NCBI GenBank assembly: GCA_963576475.1
Contig: OY754968.1
Location: forward strand, 11,245,607 to 11,309,606
Direction: 5' to 3'
DNA: 64,000 nt
Origin: Molanna angustata
Taxonomy: Eukaryota > Arthropoda > Insecta > Trichoptera > Molannidae
Shown here: positions 35,701 through 44,297 of the stretch, one piece after another
Layout of the letters: the number at the start of each line of letters is the position of its first letter
How positions within the stretch are numbered: position 1 is the first letter of the stretch
Program-made: the position numbers and the translations under genes
The notes under the pieces: generated by a model
The model's database searches: none
Told to the model about the DNA's origin: nothing
The model's input: the letters and a program-made list of their open reading frames with translations, nothing else

Positions 35701-37700
35701 AGTATCTAGGTAAATTGAAACTATTTGCTTTGATGAATACTTGTTCCATTTATATTTAATTTGTTTTAGTTTTAAGTATCTAATTAAAATATTAATATAT
35801 CGATAACACCAAAATAAACATAGTCCAGACCGACAATTAATGCGTATATTGTATTGAAGACTATCAGAAGAATTGACGCGACCATACTATGACGTCGTGC
35901 GCTCTGATTGTTTTTTCTCATAAAATGGCGGACTAACACATTTTGTATTTTTATATTTATAATATTATTATTATTCACTCCTATAAATTAAAAAAAAAAC
36001 ATTTTTTAAATCTTTATAACCTATTTTATTTTTTAAAATCATAATTTCAATGATTTTTTTCTTACAGTCATCACACCTATTACATATTTTAATATATTAA
36101 TCATAATATGTATATGAATCATAACAGTTATCCCATATGTATATTAGATTCATCATAATACATTGTGTATTTCCATTTCAACCTCATGTAACACTGTACA
36201 ACTCCCACAAACAATATAATTACATCATTTTATTTTATAATCAAGCAATGAAAGCCACCAAGTTATTTATTTCTGAAACGTTAAATATTCTCCACCACGT
36301 TACAATACTCGGTGCGTGTTATAACAGATGCGTCAACGATTCAATAGAGCGGATAGCGATATTATTTGGTTTATTGTCCCAAATAAACCAAATAAATCAA
36401 TAAATAAAAATAGCATGTTAAAAATAAGCAGCATATTCCATATAGCTTGTTATGAAAAAAATAGCCATTTCGAACAACACAACAGTTGACAGTAACAAAC
36501 ACAATTGACAGTGACAATATGGTGACGTCATGCGCTCTGATTGGTGTTTCACATAAAATGGCGGACAAACATATTTTGTATTTTTATTTTAGTAATATTA
36601 ATATTATTCGCTCTTTTAAAATGAAAATAAATATATTTTTTCAAATCTTTATAACATATTTTATCTAATAAAATCATAATTTCAATGATTTTTTCTTACT
36701 GTCATCACGCCTATTATATGTTATATTTATTATTTTTAAATTATACATTATAATCACAGATCTATAGACAAGACAAAAGTAAAATTTCTTGATATACACC
36801 TCCACCAAAATTTGGTGGCAATCAATATAACGTATTTGAATATTTTCCGAATGGTTCAGAATGAAAATTGAAACTGTACTCAACACTAACAATTTTCGAA
36901 AATACTTTTACAGCTACATATATAAATGTGTCATTAATATCCAGTTTATATTTAAACATTGAATGTTTGGGATACCCTCCTTCCACCTCACTTTATATAC
37001 CAATCTCCTGACCTAAGCTTATGTAAGCTCTGTATATTCTTTACACTGTGATTATAATCTTTTTTTTCATGTATATGCAATTGATATCTTTTTTTTTTTG
37101 TATCGCCTAAAATATATTTTGTTTAATTTTTAATTATTTTCTGTGTACATTCTCTGATGAGCGTATGAACAGTAAATAAACAATTTTATTATATATTTTG
37201 AGTTACCTACTTAAAATATATGACTAATGAAACCAAACAGATTTTACAGTAAATAAGGCTCAAAACATCACTAACTTCCTGCAACAAAGACATAATAAAA
37301 TTTTCATAAGAGGCATTTGAAATTGTAAAAGTAACAATATGCAAACTTTAATGATAAATACTTATAATCAATTAATAAAAAAAATAATCAATTCTAAACA
37401 TTGGAAAATAAAATTTCGGAGAGGACAGTTCGCACAGACACCAACTAAGTGATTTCTCAAGCTATTTGCCAATATTTATATCAAACTATTGAAAAAAGTA
37501 TGATATTAAAAAATACCTTTGAATTCTTTAACATAATTGCTAGGGAACCATCCGGTTACATCTCCCAATGTACCCTCCCACCAACCACCTTCTTCCCTCT
37601 GAGAAACTGTTATAACATCACCTTTCTTGAAACACAACTCATCGTTATTCTTTCCCTTGAATGTATAAATGGCTTGAACCAAATTCAAATCACTCGCCAT
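10813..37700 (-). CDS. RtGEF: PIX-family Rho guanine nucleotide exchange factor (RtGEF/ARHGEF7-like)
   Basis: PIX proteins activate Rac/Cdc42, bind PAK through SH3 and bind GIT scaffolds. Exons on the - strand: 37517-37700, 33689-33851, 32804-33022, 30999-31197, 29375-29590, 28050-28256, then either 24670-27084 (long terminal exon) or 22772-23066, 22031-22243, 14228-14620 and 10813-11045. All internal phases agree. The common part is 396 codons and covers SH3 (1-61), DH (about 70-265) and PH (about 280-390). The canonical route predicts about 773 aa and the long route about 1200 aa. The motif [10 protein letters not shown] and the [20 protein letters not shown] segment are hallmarks of PIX C-termini. 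Introns carry many transposons and a minisatellite. Exons 1-6, 8 and 9 are firm; the order and use of the 3' exons are inference from phase. Confidence 0.88.
11046..14227. other. PIX intron (proposed), mostly featureless
   Basis: Very AT-rich sequence with no convincing gene. It holds the near-perfect inverted repeat at 11881-12039 and a small direct repeat, TAAGTAATATACATAATTT, at about 13350-13400. Confidence 0.45.
11881..12039. mobile_element. Palindromic MITE, 159 bp
   Basis: Two arms of about 60 bp are near-perfect inverted copies: CAGTGTTATTTA, an A run, then CTTGGTTCAATTGAGCCCGG on the left and the complement on the right. The spacer is about 40 bp. CAGTG ends are common in hAT-type elements. 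No coding capacity and no clear target duplication. Confidence 0.8.
14228..14620 (-). CDS. RtGEF: PIX C-terminal exon, proline/serine-rich
   Basis: It starts with an acceptor at 14621-14622 in phase 1, which joins the donor of the 22031-22243 exon in frame. It encodes about 131 residues, including [20 protein letters not shown] and [13 protein letters not shown], ending in a glycine-rich stretch at a GGGAAG|GTAGGG donor. If that donor is skipped the frame runs on to a stop at 14118. GC content is far above the flanks. I do not recognise a domain; the pyrimidine tract of the acceptor is weak. Confidence 0.6.
14698..14743. repeat. (TA)n microsatellite
   Basis: About 22 uninterrupted TA units, immediately upstream (in PIX orientation) of the exon at 14228-14620. 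Confidence 0.95.
14744..16289. other. PIX intron, no firm gene
   Basis: AT-rich. The only stretch with coding-like composition is 15421-15509, listed separately. Confidence 0.45.
15421..15509 (-). CDS. Candidate alternative terminal exon of PIX
   Basis: An acceptor (GTAG at 15510-15513) is followed in phase 1 by 29 codons and a stop at 15421. The phase would join the donor of exon 22031-22243. The peptide contains [20 protein letters not shown]. Composition is less AT-rich than the flanks. No recognised domain; it could equally be a transposon relic or chance. Confidence 0.25.
16690..18062 (-). pseudogene. hAT-like transposase relic
   Basis: Readable blocks in order: 18062-17604 (contains [11 protein letters not shown], a likely first catalytic Asp block, and [12 protein letters not shown] with the hAT-type CxxH), 17556-17299 ([20 protein letters not shown]), 17133-16876, and about 16870-16690 ([20 protein letters not shown], a C-terminal dimerisation-like block). 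The blocks are in different frames with stops between them, so no full protein can be made. Assignment to hAT rests on the motifs and the 8-bp duplication. Confidence 0.7.
18274..18567 (-). pseudogene. Non-LTR retrotransposon fragment (3' end of an RT-encoding ORF)
   Basis: The 97-codon frame contains [20 protein letters not shown] and [17 protein letters not shown]. This H-x-x-R-M-x-x-x-R, then G-R-P-R-x-x-W pattern is typical of the region after reverse transcriptase in Jockey/RTE-like elements. It ends in GCCATGTCCCTTGCGGGGTA-type sequence. It is nested in the hAT-like element and is only a fragment. Confidence 0.6.
19143..19397. mobile_element. Palindromic MITE, 255 bp
   Basis: Arms of about 75 bp are inverted copies: TTTTTTAACAGATTTTTAAT through GGAGAACCGGGAAATCAA on the left and the near-exact complement on the right. 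The short unique centre contains TGACAGG on the opposite strand. A decayed relative lies at 7740-7870. The 12-mer AACAACTACATT occurs at 19066 and again at the right border (19396), so a larger insertion unit is possible. Confidence 0.8.
20688..20912 (-). mobile_element. SINE family C, copy 2 (tRNA-derived)
   Basis: On the - strand it reads CTGGCTCAGTTGGTTCG (A box), then GGTCCCGGGTTCGATTCCCG (B box), then a body with GTCTCCAGAATGTGGCGACT and a short A-rich tail. About 80% like the copy at 31581-31797. Confidence 0.85.
22031..22243 (-). CDS. RtGEF: PIX exon 9, GIT-binding-type segment
   Basis: It encodes [20 protein letters not shown], a glycine run, then [27 protein letters not shown]. In vertebrate PIX the same two motifs flank the GIT-binding region. 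Acceptor at 22244-22245 (phase 1 in) and a strong GTGAGT donor at 22029-22030 (phase 1 out). The run of eight glycines (encoded by GGT/GGA repeats) is absent from the family pattern I know and may be a local expansion. Confidence 0.9.
22772..23066 (-). CDS. RtGEF: PIX exon 8
   Basis: It encodes [20 protein letters not shown], a His/Gln-rich stretch, and [20 protein letters not shown]. The acceptor (ATCCACAG at 23067 and up) gives phase 0, which can join directly to exon 6; the donor GTTTGT gives phase 1, matching exon 9. No known domain. The in-frame ATG at its first base could also serve a shorter transcript. Confidence 0.75.
23784..24027. mobile_element. Short inverted-repeat element (MITE-like)
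   Basis: Ends TATATCGAGGGGTGAAAGG and CCTTTCACCCCTTGATATA are inverted copies of about 19 bp, 244 bp apart. No coding capacity. It lies between two PIX exons. Confidence 0.6.
24670..27084 (-). CDS. RtGEF: PIX long alternative terminal exon
   Basis: A single 805-codon open stretch starts after a good acceptor (GGTTTTTGGACAG, AG at 27085-27086) in phase 0, matching the donor of exon 6, and ends with a stop at 24670. It begins [11 protein letters not shown], then a compact segment ([20 protein letters not shown]), then a long Ser/Asp/Glu-rich low-complexity region with a cysteine cluster (CVSCHLV to CCNRSRC), and ends with [18 protein letters not shown]. No phase-compatible strong donor was found near its end, so it is most likely a 3'-terminal exon giving an about 1200-aa isoform without the GIT-binding segment. 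An ATG at 27171 lies in the upstream pyrimidine-rich intron and is probably not used. I recognise no catalytic domain. Confidence 0.7.
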   Translation of the reverse strand, partial: ESDSRSNNDNVNVPISRNPRESIYHVTLPPSSYPPASPYAALSKYFAKLVRLRVITRAILKQLLYVQPGIPPPDLSKVKFRHRHTSHVVLRLNEQGEVESDYTDTESEVESDSSSNSREYYVYDSDITNNGKMARQDALDRGSHRSATSVGSSCSSNPFGYIRYYNSGSKLNKSADDSNYEDVKVEDKVYEHFEGCEDSSSNAIVDSCPLIRILPDLSLESIECENKRPFIFMNQYSEGSDNSSFDCGTSKPYMACEDLVNIDQNLAIDNMGFDTFNRIHPMRQSCPTKFVANKFNDSSLTSVCTGWQSDNSLSKSEIETVDTTLLEGSIDSKKWSNDNKSESVNSNKENYITKVLQNLEPPNSTLYDLSTSGSASSDVSQETVITILDPPPMFQNQDIEVIKANVHLRKSDFERHSLNSDKKIRRSSTKLYDTKLSKESSVPPVTMRSKNKVDDVRQCVSCHLVNTPDLEYESGPKCSCCNRSRCHSPRSSDSGVAGSCNMASPENLHRDSLYSPGETRSLNESCYPKSLHHDYSMSTGEISKLGYTRNDLTMSEFEAANYEAQCPCTSPFSTPRTSCQPSITLENITFGTLDTCDTSVTSSFLDSIPFPPSVGKNKKYHKKILEFGKDINNEKPQLCRKPSKHNEEPKNVRLATVNHGWSTPDISILNQPKPSAHYHMRIYRDQSEIARNNVTSHRSSRRTSSQAKDDSSKGTQSRSSSSKNASREERRTRSKSEDLAKKYTEAKFTPSSHIIYRSDLYAHWWMKAKLPITVITPGKDFFSQALCCLSLNIFNYFNCRPYNL
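28050..28256 (-). CDS. RtGEF: PIX exon 6, second half of PH domain
   Basis: It encodes [20 protein letters not shown] then [20 protein letters not shown] and an [12 protein letters not shown] helix, the end of a PIX PH domain with its C-terminal tryptophan. Phase 0 in and out. It can be spliced to exon 7 (long) or exon 8. Confidence 0.9.
28390..28905. mobile_element. Foldback element with long inverted arms, about 515 bp
   Basis: Arms of about 200 bp each are inverted with roughly 80% identity: TAGTTTGGATATTAATAAAG, ATGTTCTGTATATATTCTTG and AAGCATACCCCGATTTTT on the left match the complement of 28700-28905. The spacer is about 100 bp. It lies in PIX intron 6 or 5-6 boundary sequence and would form a strong hairpin in the pre-mRNA. 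Confidence 0.75.
29375..29590 (-). CDS. RtGEF: PIX exon 5, DH end and first half of PH domain
   Basis: It encodes [39 protein letters not shown] and [27 protein letters not shown], the linker and first strands of a PIX PH domain. Phase 0 in and out; donor GTAACC. Higher GC than its neighbours. Confidence 0.9.
29790..30492 (+). mobile_element. PIF/Harbinger-like deletion derivative
   Basis: Inverted ends of over 30 bp (GCCGCGTTGACACAGTCAAA and complement) with further inverted CTCGGACCG motifs. Flanks TAA (29787-29789) and TTA (30493-30495) fit the TWA 3-bp target of PIF/Harbinger with one change. It retains only the start of a MADF/SANT-like frame. Confidence 0.7.
29956..30195 (+). pseudogene. 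MADF/SANT-like N-terminal fragment of a Harbinger accessory protein
   Basis: 79 codons; [20 protein letters not shown] looks like the first helix of a MADF/Myb-like DNA-binding domain. It then enters unrelated sequence and stops, so the domain is incomplete. Confidence 0.5.
30999..31197 (-). CDS. RtGEF: PIX exon 4, C-terminal half of DH domain
   Basis: It encodes [40 protein letters not shown] and [19 protein letters not shown]. The [18 protein letters not shown] block is the conserved DH helix that contacts the GTPase. Phase 2 in, phase 0 out. Confidence 0.95.
31581..31797 (+). mobile_element. SINE family C, copy 1 (tRNA-derived)
   Basis: tRNA-like head GTGGCTCAGTCATCTGACTG and GGTCCCGGGTTCGATTCCCG, then a body with AAGTCTCCAGCATGTGGCAA and TACCTGTTAGTTGCC, then an AAATAAATA tail. 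Other copy at 20688-20912. Confidence 0.85.
31930..32826. repeat. Minisatellite built from the PIX exon 3 splice-donor region
   Basis: About 39 tandem units of 22-25 bp on the pattern ATCTAATATACTCACTTGTATTT, with variants (AACAAATATACTCATTTGT, CTTCCTTGT) arranged in higher-order blocks. The exon-side edge (32804-32826) is itself a repeat unit: it contains the last codons of exon 3 and its GTGAGT donor. On the - strand the 14-mer AAATACAAGTGAGT recurs about a dozen times. Confidence 0.9.
32804..33022 (-). CDS. RtGEF: PIX exon 3, N-terminal half of DH domain
   Basis: It encodes [40 protein letters not shown] and [18 protein letters not shown]. Phase 2 in and out; the donor is GTGAGT at 32802-32803. 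Extending the exon to this donor supplies the CILDKYK residues needed to reach DELNAF of exon 4. The next GTGAGT, 23 bp on, would add a TGA stop at once. Confidence 0.93.
33219..33346 (+). mobile_element. SINE family B, 5'-truncated copy
   Basis: It matches the body of 7298-7519 (TTTCTCACGCTAATGTTGCT, CTGGTTAGTTGAAAGAAATT, GGTGCAAGGAAGTGTTCATT) and ends in an (ATT)-like tail. The tRNA head is missing. Confidence 0.75.
33689..33851 (-). CDS. RtGEF: PIX exon 2, SH3-DH linker and start of DH
   Basis: It encodes [20 protein letters not shown] then [20 protein letters not shown] and FLQPLEKSD. The helix with V-x-x-I-x-x-S-E-x-x-Y/H is the usual start of a DH domain. Phase 1 in, phase 2 out; donor GTAAGT. 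Confidence 0.93.
33960..35090. other. PIX intron 1, transposon-derived sequence
   Basis: No PIX exon. It contains a THAP-like fragment (34208-34306) and moderately GC-rich pieces that look like transposon debris. Confidence 0.4.
34208..34306 (+). pseudogene. THAP-like zinc-finger fragment
   Basis: In frame: [20 protein letters not shown] then VFVP and a stop at 34306. The C-x-V-P-x-C start followed by F-x-F-P is the pattern of THAP domains, which occur in P-element-like transposases. Only the first third of the domain is present. Confidence 0.4.
35091..35676. mobile_element. MITE with GGCCSGTATTACAGT ends, 586 bp
   Basis: The left end GGCCCGATATTACAGTCGGC is matched by the complement of the right end (GGGCCGGTATTACAGTGTCA). 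Internal motifs AACTTGAGTTTAGCTC-like also appear inverted. No coding capacity. Confidence 0.6.
35878..36722. repeat. Two direct copies of an about 210-bp repeat
   Basis: 35878-36093 and 36518-36722 share GACGTC(G/A)TGCGCTCTGATTG, ATAAAATGGCGGAC and AAAATCATAATTTCAATGAT. They may be the two long terminal parts of one element whose inner part is 36094-36517. They lie in PIX intron 1. Confidence 0.7.
37517..37700 (-). CDS. RtGEF: PIX exon 1, SH3 domain and start codon
   Basis: It encodes [20 protein letters not shown] then [40 protein letters not shown]. The ALYxF-like start, E-G-G-W-W-E-G and G-W-F-P-S-N-Y-V motifs define a PIX-type SH3, which binds PAK. The ATG at 37698-37700 opens the domain directly, as in known PIX proteins. 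Donor at 37515-37516 (GTATTT), phase 1. Confidence 0.95.
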
Positions 37701-39104
37701 GGCTCATTACTGATTAAATAAACGACTCCTTATAATCATTCCGAACACTCGATGAATATACCAAAAAGATTATTACTGTAATCAAAAACACATAAAATTA
37801 AACTATAGGTACTCTTTTTCCTGAGAATGACCAGACAATGTACATAGGATCACCCCCTTGACTGCCTTGCTACCCCCTTCTACAAGAATCATTCTGAAAC
37901 TATCTTTGAATGGAGAGAATAAATGGGGCAATTTATATTTTTAATGTAATGTTATTATCAATTCAAAAAAATCATTTTTTTGTCAAGGCCACTACACGAT
38001 CAAGAACTGAAAAAGAAATGGAAACATTCAAATGTCGAGCGTTATTACTGGAGGGAATATTTTCAGGAGGGTGTACCTGCGCAGAATCAATCACAAAGTT
38101 GGTCAATCTCTTAGGAAAAATAGTAGGCATTGCTTATATTACTATATTTGATATCAAATCTATATTTTGGAACAAGGATATTATTGTTGTTGATGGGAAA
38201 ATTGAATGTACATGTTTTTTCTTCTACATTATATCTATTTTATGGATAGGTAATTTATAAAGGTGCATAAGATTAGCAATACAGTCTAGCTGGGTTCAAA
38301 TTCTACCATACAATAATCGAGACAGCTAAATAAATAGGAAAATTATCCAACTGTCGATTCGTTCATGAGAATTCAATTCTCTGAATGAATCGACATTATT
38401 AAGCCAAGATGCGTGTACGAAGGAAAATTTTGTATGGTGTAGTGGACTTTTTGCATGCTAATAACACCAACTAGAGGCCTCGCAGCATATATGTTCCCTT
38501 ACATGGATTTACTCAGAATTCAGAGTAGAACATTTTATGTGAGTTTTGTGTGTCTGTGTGTGTGTGTCTGTCTGTCCCCCCCTTATAACTTTTGATCCGC
38601 TCAATTTGCAGGGCCCAAAATTACAGAATATATAAACAGTTATAGGCCTACAAAACTTTTATACTCAGAATTGTGAATTTTTGTTTCAGTCAGGGGTTAT
38701 CAACTTTTGAAATTTTGGTTTATTTTTCCATATATCTCAGAAACCATAAAAGCTAGAACGCTGAAAATTGGTATAAACATAGACAAATACAAAATCTCAA
38801 ATTAGTTTTTTTTTTAAATTCCAGGGTTTCTCAAACATTTTTTATTAAGAAAAATATTTTTTATGAGTTTAACTGCCTATATTTCCAAATTTTTTAAAAA
38901 TATCGAAAAAAGCCGAAACACCCCAACTAGATAATTTAATTTTCTATAAAAAATATCAACATTGTATCAGCACATCTCAATTTTTTTTTAACAATTTTTA
39001 TAAAAATTGAATTTAGTGACGACATTGCTTCATAGAATTTGTATGGCAATAGCCTACACACAATATCTAAGAAGACTTAATAGTTTGATACTAATCTCCA
39101 AACA

Positions 39105-39330
39105 TACATACATACCATCATGCTGTTTTCATATTCTGGGTAGGATCAAAGGACTGACCTCCATACTATCCTATCTTGACATACATTAATATGTGTTGTA
39201 TACAAAACCAAATATCTTAAAATATTAAATAATTTGTATTTATGGGTTTATAGTTTGGTACTTATTCTTCAACTATACATACTATCGCTATCGACAGTTG
39301 GATCTCATGTGTTACATGCAACTAGTATTA
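39105..39330 (+). repeat. Interspersed repeat fragment shared with 1-45 and 51520-51690
   Basis: Its right end (39288-39330) repeats window bases 1-42. Its left part (GGACTGACCTCCATACTATC) matches, in reverse, 51646-51680. This gives three copies of one unidentified family; the CATACATACATACCATCA motif also precedes the non-LTR fragment near 18265. Confidence 0.6.
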
Positions 39331-40124
39331 TACAAATATTTTTATCATAAAATAATTTACATTACTTGTATTGACCGGGATTTTTTTGTGTTGGTGTATA
39401 AGATAGCATTTAGAAAAAAAATATGAACTTCTATAATTTTGTACATAAAAAATAAAATTTAATTTTAATACTTTGGATAAAGTAGTTTGACCTACGTCAA
39501 ATATTATGTTAATCATAACCATTAAATTAAAAAACTCAAAGTTTCTACATAAAACAAAGAATTTGATTATTTCATTTCAATGTTAAAAGAAATCGAAATA
39601 CACTGTTTACTTTGAAGCCAAAGCAAATAAAATCAGTTTAATTTCAACAAAAAATTCTTTAAAAAAAGCTTTTCAGGAAAAACACATTTCTCTTGAGATG
39701 TCAAACATATTTTTTTGGCATATTTCAAGTTTTGTGTACATAAATGCTGTATGTTATTTAGTATAAAGCAATCACACACACTCTTTCATTATTGTACCTT
39801 GGCACAAGTCCAAATTGAGATATGCTTCTGAACTCACAGTTTGCCAAGAATGTTTTTGGGATGAATCTTATTCCTTTACTATAGATTTCATATTTTTTTT
39901 ATCGGGAATACTAACATGTTAACTAGTACTAACGTACTAACATGCTATGAAATATACACTGATCCCTGTTTTTTTTGTTGATGCTTTGTTTCACATGTGC
40001 ATGTTATTTATACTACGCATACTACATTTATACTAGACTTTCATAATACAGATAAAAGATAATGCAGATTATCATGGCAAAATATATTTAGGTATAATCA
40101 TATTGTCAGTGAATGCACATTTAT

Positions 40125-40307
40125 ATTTTTTTTTACAAAAAAATGAATATGTCCTTGTTAAACAAGTACATATACATATTCCTACATTCCGTAAATTAAG
40201 CATAAATGCTTGTGCTATAGGTGAACGTAATCGGTTGAGGCAGGATTCGAACTCACGACCACTGGATTACTAACCCAGTGCGCTAACCGCTTTGCCATTG
40301 ACCCATC
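40125..40307 (-). mobile_element. SINE family A, copy 3
   Basis: Reverse-strand copy with tRNA-Thr-like head (CTGGGTTAGTAATCCAGTGG), B box GAGTTCGAATCC, GCACAAGCATTTATGCTTAA body and poly(A) tail. Confidence 0.85.
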
Positions 40308-42149
40308 TAAATTCATTCTTAGAGAAATGACAGTTTGTTTATTATACAATTTGTTGCTTATTTAATTATACTACTGTATTATTAAACATAATAGTTTTCA
40401 TATCATTATACAGTCAATTCACTAATATATTGAGATTGATTTCAAAAATTCTAATTAATACCTTAAGCAAATATAAAACTATCTTAATCAAATTTCACTG
40501 AATCTAATTGTATATCATGATAACTAAAATTAAATATTTAAGTACCTAAATCAGTTCAAATATTCCAACAATAATTTACTATTGCCAATTTAAAAAAATC
40601 TGTAGCCCGATGCAGAAATTAGAAATTCTTTCAATTAATTTAAATTGTGTGTTTTCTTAATTGTGTTTTCAGTCTGAGTTCATGACATGGGTTCATGACA
40701 TAATTTGGGGTACATATAATTAATATTTGGCATAAGACCGATTAAGTATTTGAGGAGCTATAAAAAAATAATAATTTTTAAATTAGAATTGAATCCATAC
40801 AAGTATATGCTATTCCAATAAGTTTAAATATTTTTTCCAAGAGATCTACATGAAAATCTAAAAATTTATGAAGCTTACACAAATATTTACATTTTAATTT
40901 AATGATTTAAAAATTGATATCACACGTTAAAAAATTAACAGAACAAGATTAGTGGTTTAGCTATATCAGGAAATATAAAGTACATATATAGGTAGATATT
41001 TGAGTTTGAGGGAAAATATTATACTATGTGTTGAAGATTACAATAGATGTTGATACGAACCTACGTTAATGTAATGAACTCGCAAATAAATACAAATAAG
41101 TAGGTAAATACTGAAATCAACGAAAAATGCTACATTTTTACACAATCATGAGAACTTGACATTGACATAAAAATTTAGGGAAAAAACGTGAGTAGCTGAG
41201 AATACGGTGCCACTTTATACGATTTAATACTTATGGCGCAAATTAATAATATTATTTCCATTTATATGAAATAATGTATAAATAATTCATATACAAATAA
41301 ATTCCAAGAATTTCATTGACTGGAGTTGATACATCACACCCAAATATTGAAGGTCTTATAAAAATACGCATTTCTTCAAAAATACTTACAAATTAACTTT
41401 CACATAACTATTATAAAATGTGTATTTATTAAATATCAAACAAATAATCACAATTTAAAACAAAATAATATAAAAGGCACGTTTCTAAACACCACAAAAT
41501 CCAAAAATAAACATTTCACTTAATATTACTTTATTATGTTGGTGGTCCTTAAAATAACCATAGATGAAATATGAAGGTAAAAGCTCTACTAACTGTAGTC
41601 GTTTAAGCACTAATACTGAACCAAAGTTTTTTTAACATTAAATTTTATCCTTGGAAGAATTTTATTTTTGAAATTTATATCAAAATCTTGACAGAAGTTG
41701 TAGCAACCCTTGGAGGAATAAAAACGATAACAACCCCTATTAAATTTGAGATGCATATACAATTTATTTTGAAATTTTGATATTGCTCATATTGATTTCA
41801 ATATTATGCGTATATCAACCATCAGAGCTACATCATTACAAACACTTACTTATACAATTTTTAAAAATGAATGGGCTAATATGTACTAGGAATCAAAGTT
41901 TCATGGGGACATCTACATAATCTTAGATTATATTATATATTTCTATGTACATCATATTATATTAAACCATTAATGATTAGGTACTAAACTTACAAATAAA
42001 TATATTATGTTGAAGAAAATGGAAATCATATAACAAAGTAAAAATTTCAAGTAAGTATGTTTCATAGCAATTACAGAATTTTAATTAAAAAACCAAAAAA
42101 CTTTAATTATTGTGAAACAATTAAGCATCTATACTTGTATTACTAGGTA

Positions 42150-43100
42150 TTATGATACCGGCCGGTCAGTCGTCACGAGTGACGTGAGCGAGAGAAATCC
42201 GACGCCCCTATATGACGTGCGAGTATTTTCGGGTACCTACCCAAAATACCGCGGGAAGCACCATTCATTTTTGGGGAAATATTTTTTTTATTACTTGGGA
42301 TATTTTTATTTATAAAATGGAACATTTTGTCTTGTCAGCTGGGAGAAAAAAAGGCGCGCTGAGTTTTTGCCGCGTGTAAAAAGAATTTTTAATTTAAAAA
42401 AAGAGGAACGATTCTTTTAGCATTATTTAATTTTTTTCTAAAAGAAAAAAAAAAGTCTGGCCGTGCCGCCAGCCGTCGATTTTCAAGTCCGGTGCCCCAG
42501 AGCCGGCAATAATTTTTATGGTATTTTTTCTACCCAACGAAAGTAAGAAACTCTAACTTGAGCCAAGCCTGGTGCAACTGGCTGGGTTTTTCCTGAGACT
42601 GTTGCCTTGGCTGAACCGTAGAGGCCTTTGCGCGTTTCGGCGAGTCGCCTGCCAGGGTTTCGTCCGACGGATTCCCTCGGTCAGGTTGTGCCACCTAGGT
42701 GTTTCCATCGGCTCTAAGCTAACTATAAGTTTAAATCTTCTTTGCATACGTTGGGCTGAACACGGACCTTCCCAGTGGCCGAGGACGTCCACCAACCCGT
42801 AGGTCAATGCAGACTACGCCTGGTGGGCTGTCGATCCACCATCATCGACAGGGGTCCAAGCTGGGAGACCACGTCCTCACGGTGAGTGGCCTTTAAATGT
42901 TCTCTTACCTTGGTCCAGTAGTATTTAACAGTTTATCCGAGGGGAGTGACACGTTGAGACGACGCTTCACGTCGTCCCTAGCGCTCCACCTAAACTGCAC
43001 ACGTCTACGCTGAGTGCTGTTCGGAGCTGGTCAGCGGCCTTGCCATCTGAGTCTCCGGACAGCGTGAAGCGAAGGAGTGTCAATTAGATGTTATATTTAT
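42150..43100. other. GC-rich block, probable transposon piece
   Basis: Composition shifts sharply from the AT-rich flanks at about 42150 and returns at about 43090. Overlapping frames on both strands (for example 42553-42807) are not convincing proteins. An untranslated region of a non-LTR retrotransposon is one possibility, but I see no diagnostic motif. Confidence 0.35.
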
Positions 43101-43102
43101 TA

Positions 43103-43674
43103 TACAAGGTGTCTCAAACGAAAGTTTATATTTGTATTCGGAGCGTTATGTGGAGATATTAGACGACTTCTTGGTAACTGAACTGCAAAACTTCCCTGCT
43201 ATAACCAAATAACATGGTTCCAGCAGGACGGAGCAACGTCACACACGTCCAATACCTACATCTCTGCCACGAGTTCGTGAAATTTTCCTAAGCAAATTGA
43301 TCTCCAGGAGAGGTGACATAAATTGGCCTCCACGCAGTCCTGATTTAACCCCTATGGACTTTTTCCTATGGGGTTATCTTAAATCTAAAGTTTACGCCAA
43401 TAAACAGATTTCCCTGGCAATTTGAAAGAAAATATCCATCACGAAATGGTAGCCATCACTGAGTCCACCTGCCGAGCCGTCATTATAATAAATAATTTTA
43501 CTGTTCGATTAAATGAGTGCTGCGAACGCGAGGGTCTACATTTGGACGATATTATTTTTAAGAAATAAATTCCCAAATTGTGTACTTTAATAATAAATAA
43601 ACATTTTTTCGATACACGACTTTCTTTTTTTAATTGATCCACTAAATATAAACTTTATTTTGTGATACCCTGTA
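43103..43674 (+). mobile_element. Tc1/mariner deletion derivative, 572 bp
   Basis: Inverted ends TACAAGGTGTCTCAAACGAA and complement of TACAGGGTATCACAAAATAA, continuing into AAAGTTTATATT on both sides, with TA duplications at 43101-43102 and 43675-43676. The inside keeps only C-terminal transposase pieces: FQQDGATSHTS (about 43210), SPDLTPMDFFLWGYLKSKVY (about 43345). The first third of the transposase is deleted and frames are broken. Confidence 0.85.
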
Positions 43675-43698
43675 TAATTTATTTTTATTCATCCAGCT

Positions 43699-44296
43699 TA
43701 GTGGTGCAAAGTTCGATATTTTTGTATGATCCTGTCTTTTAAAATCGATTCATGAAATTTATGCGGATCATCAATTCGCTCTTCGATTCAATATGATTCA
43801 AATATAGCTATCCTTATCTATCGTACATAACATGTACGTAGTATGACAGAGAAAACAAAACCGATTCAAAATATGATATGCAAATGTAGGCGTTAAAATG
43901 TTTGCATTTCAATGTACTTAATAGTCAATATTGCTTAAATATTTTATGAACCATAATGAATTAGTCGTGAATCGAAGATCGCCTTCAAAATAGTATATTC
44001 AATTATAGACGTTACGTATTTGTTTTTCAAAGTATGTTGCGGTCAAAATTGCTTAACATATTTAAGAACCGCAATGAATTAGATTTTATGAACCATAATG
44101 AATTAGTTGTGAATCGATGATTGCCATGAGTCGGTATGTGTATCGCATTCTAACGATATATTTTCTATGAGATAGAAAGTGTGAGAGTGATGTCTGGGTC
44201 ATGAGCGGATCGTTGTGGCAACGTGAACCGTGAGTCACCGATTCAATTTAATGATCCGGTCAAATAATACGGATCACTCATTTTTCCCCGTCGCTA
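43699..44296. mobile_element. hAT-like MITE, first unit of a tandem dimer (598 bp)
   Basis: It begins TAGTGGTGCAAAG and ends CCGTCGCTA. The 8-bp ATCCAGCT precedes it (43691-43698). A single G (44297) separates it from the second unit. No coding capacity; internal sub-repeats around ATGAATTAGT. Confidence 0.85.
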
Positions 44297-44297
44297 G

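Larger units (their letters stand above)
37701..42149. other. Intergenic region upstream of PIX
   Basis: It contains the PIX 5' flank (no TATA box or other core element I can defend), a TG-rich stretch at 38545-38575, a repeat fragment at 39105-39330 and one SINE at 40125-40307. No gene is recognised; short frames look random. Confidence 0.45.

Noticed and set aside
37910..38260. 116-codon frame upstream of PIX
   Set aside because: No motif, AT-driven composition and no splice context.
42553..42807. Overlapping frames on both strands in the GC-rich block
   Set aside because: GC-rich sequence has few stops by chance; neither translation shows a domain or helical pattern.
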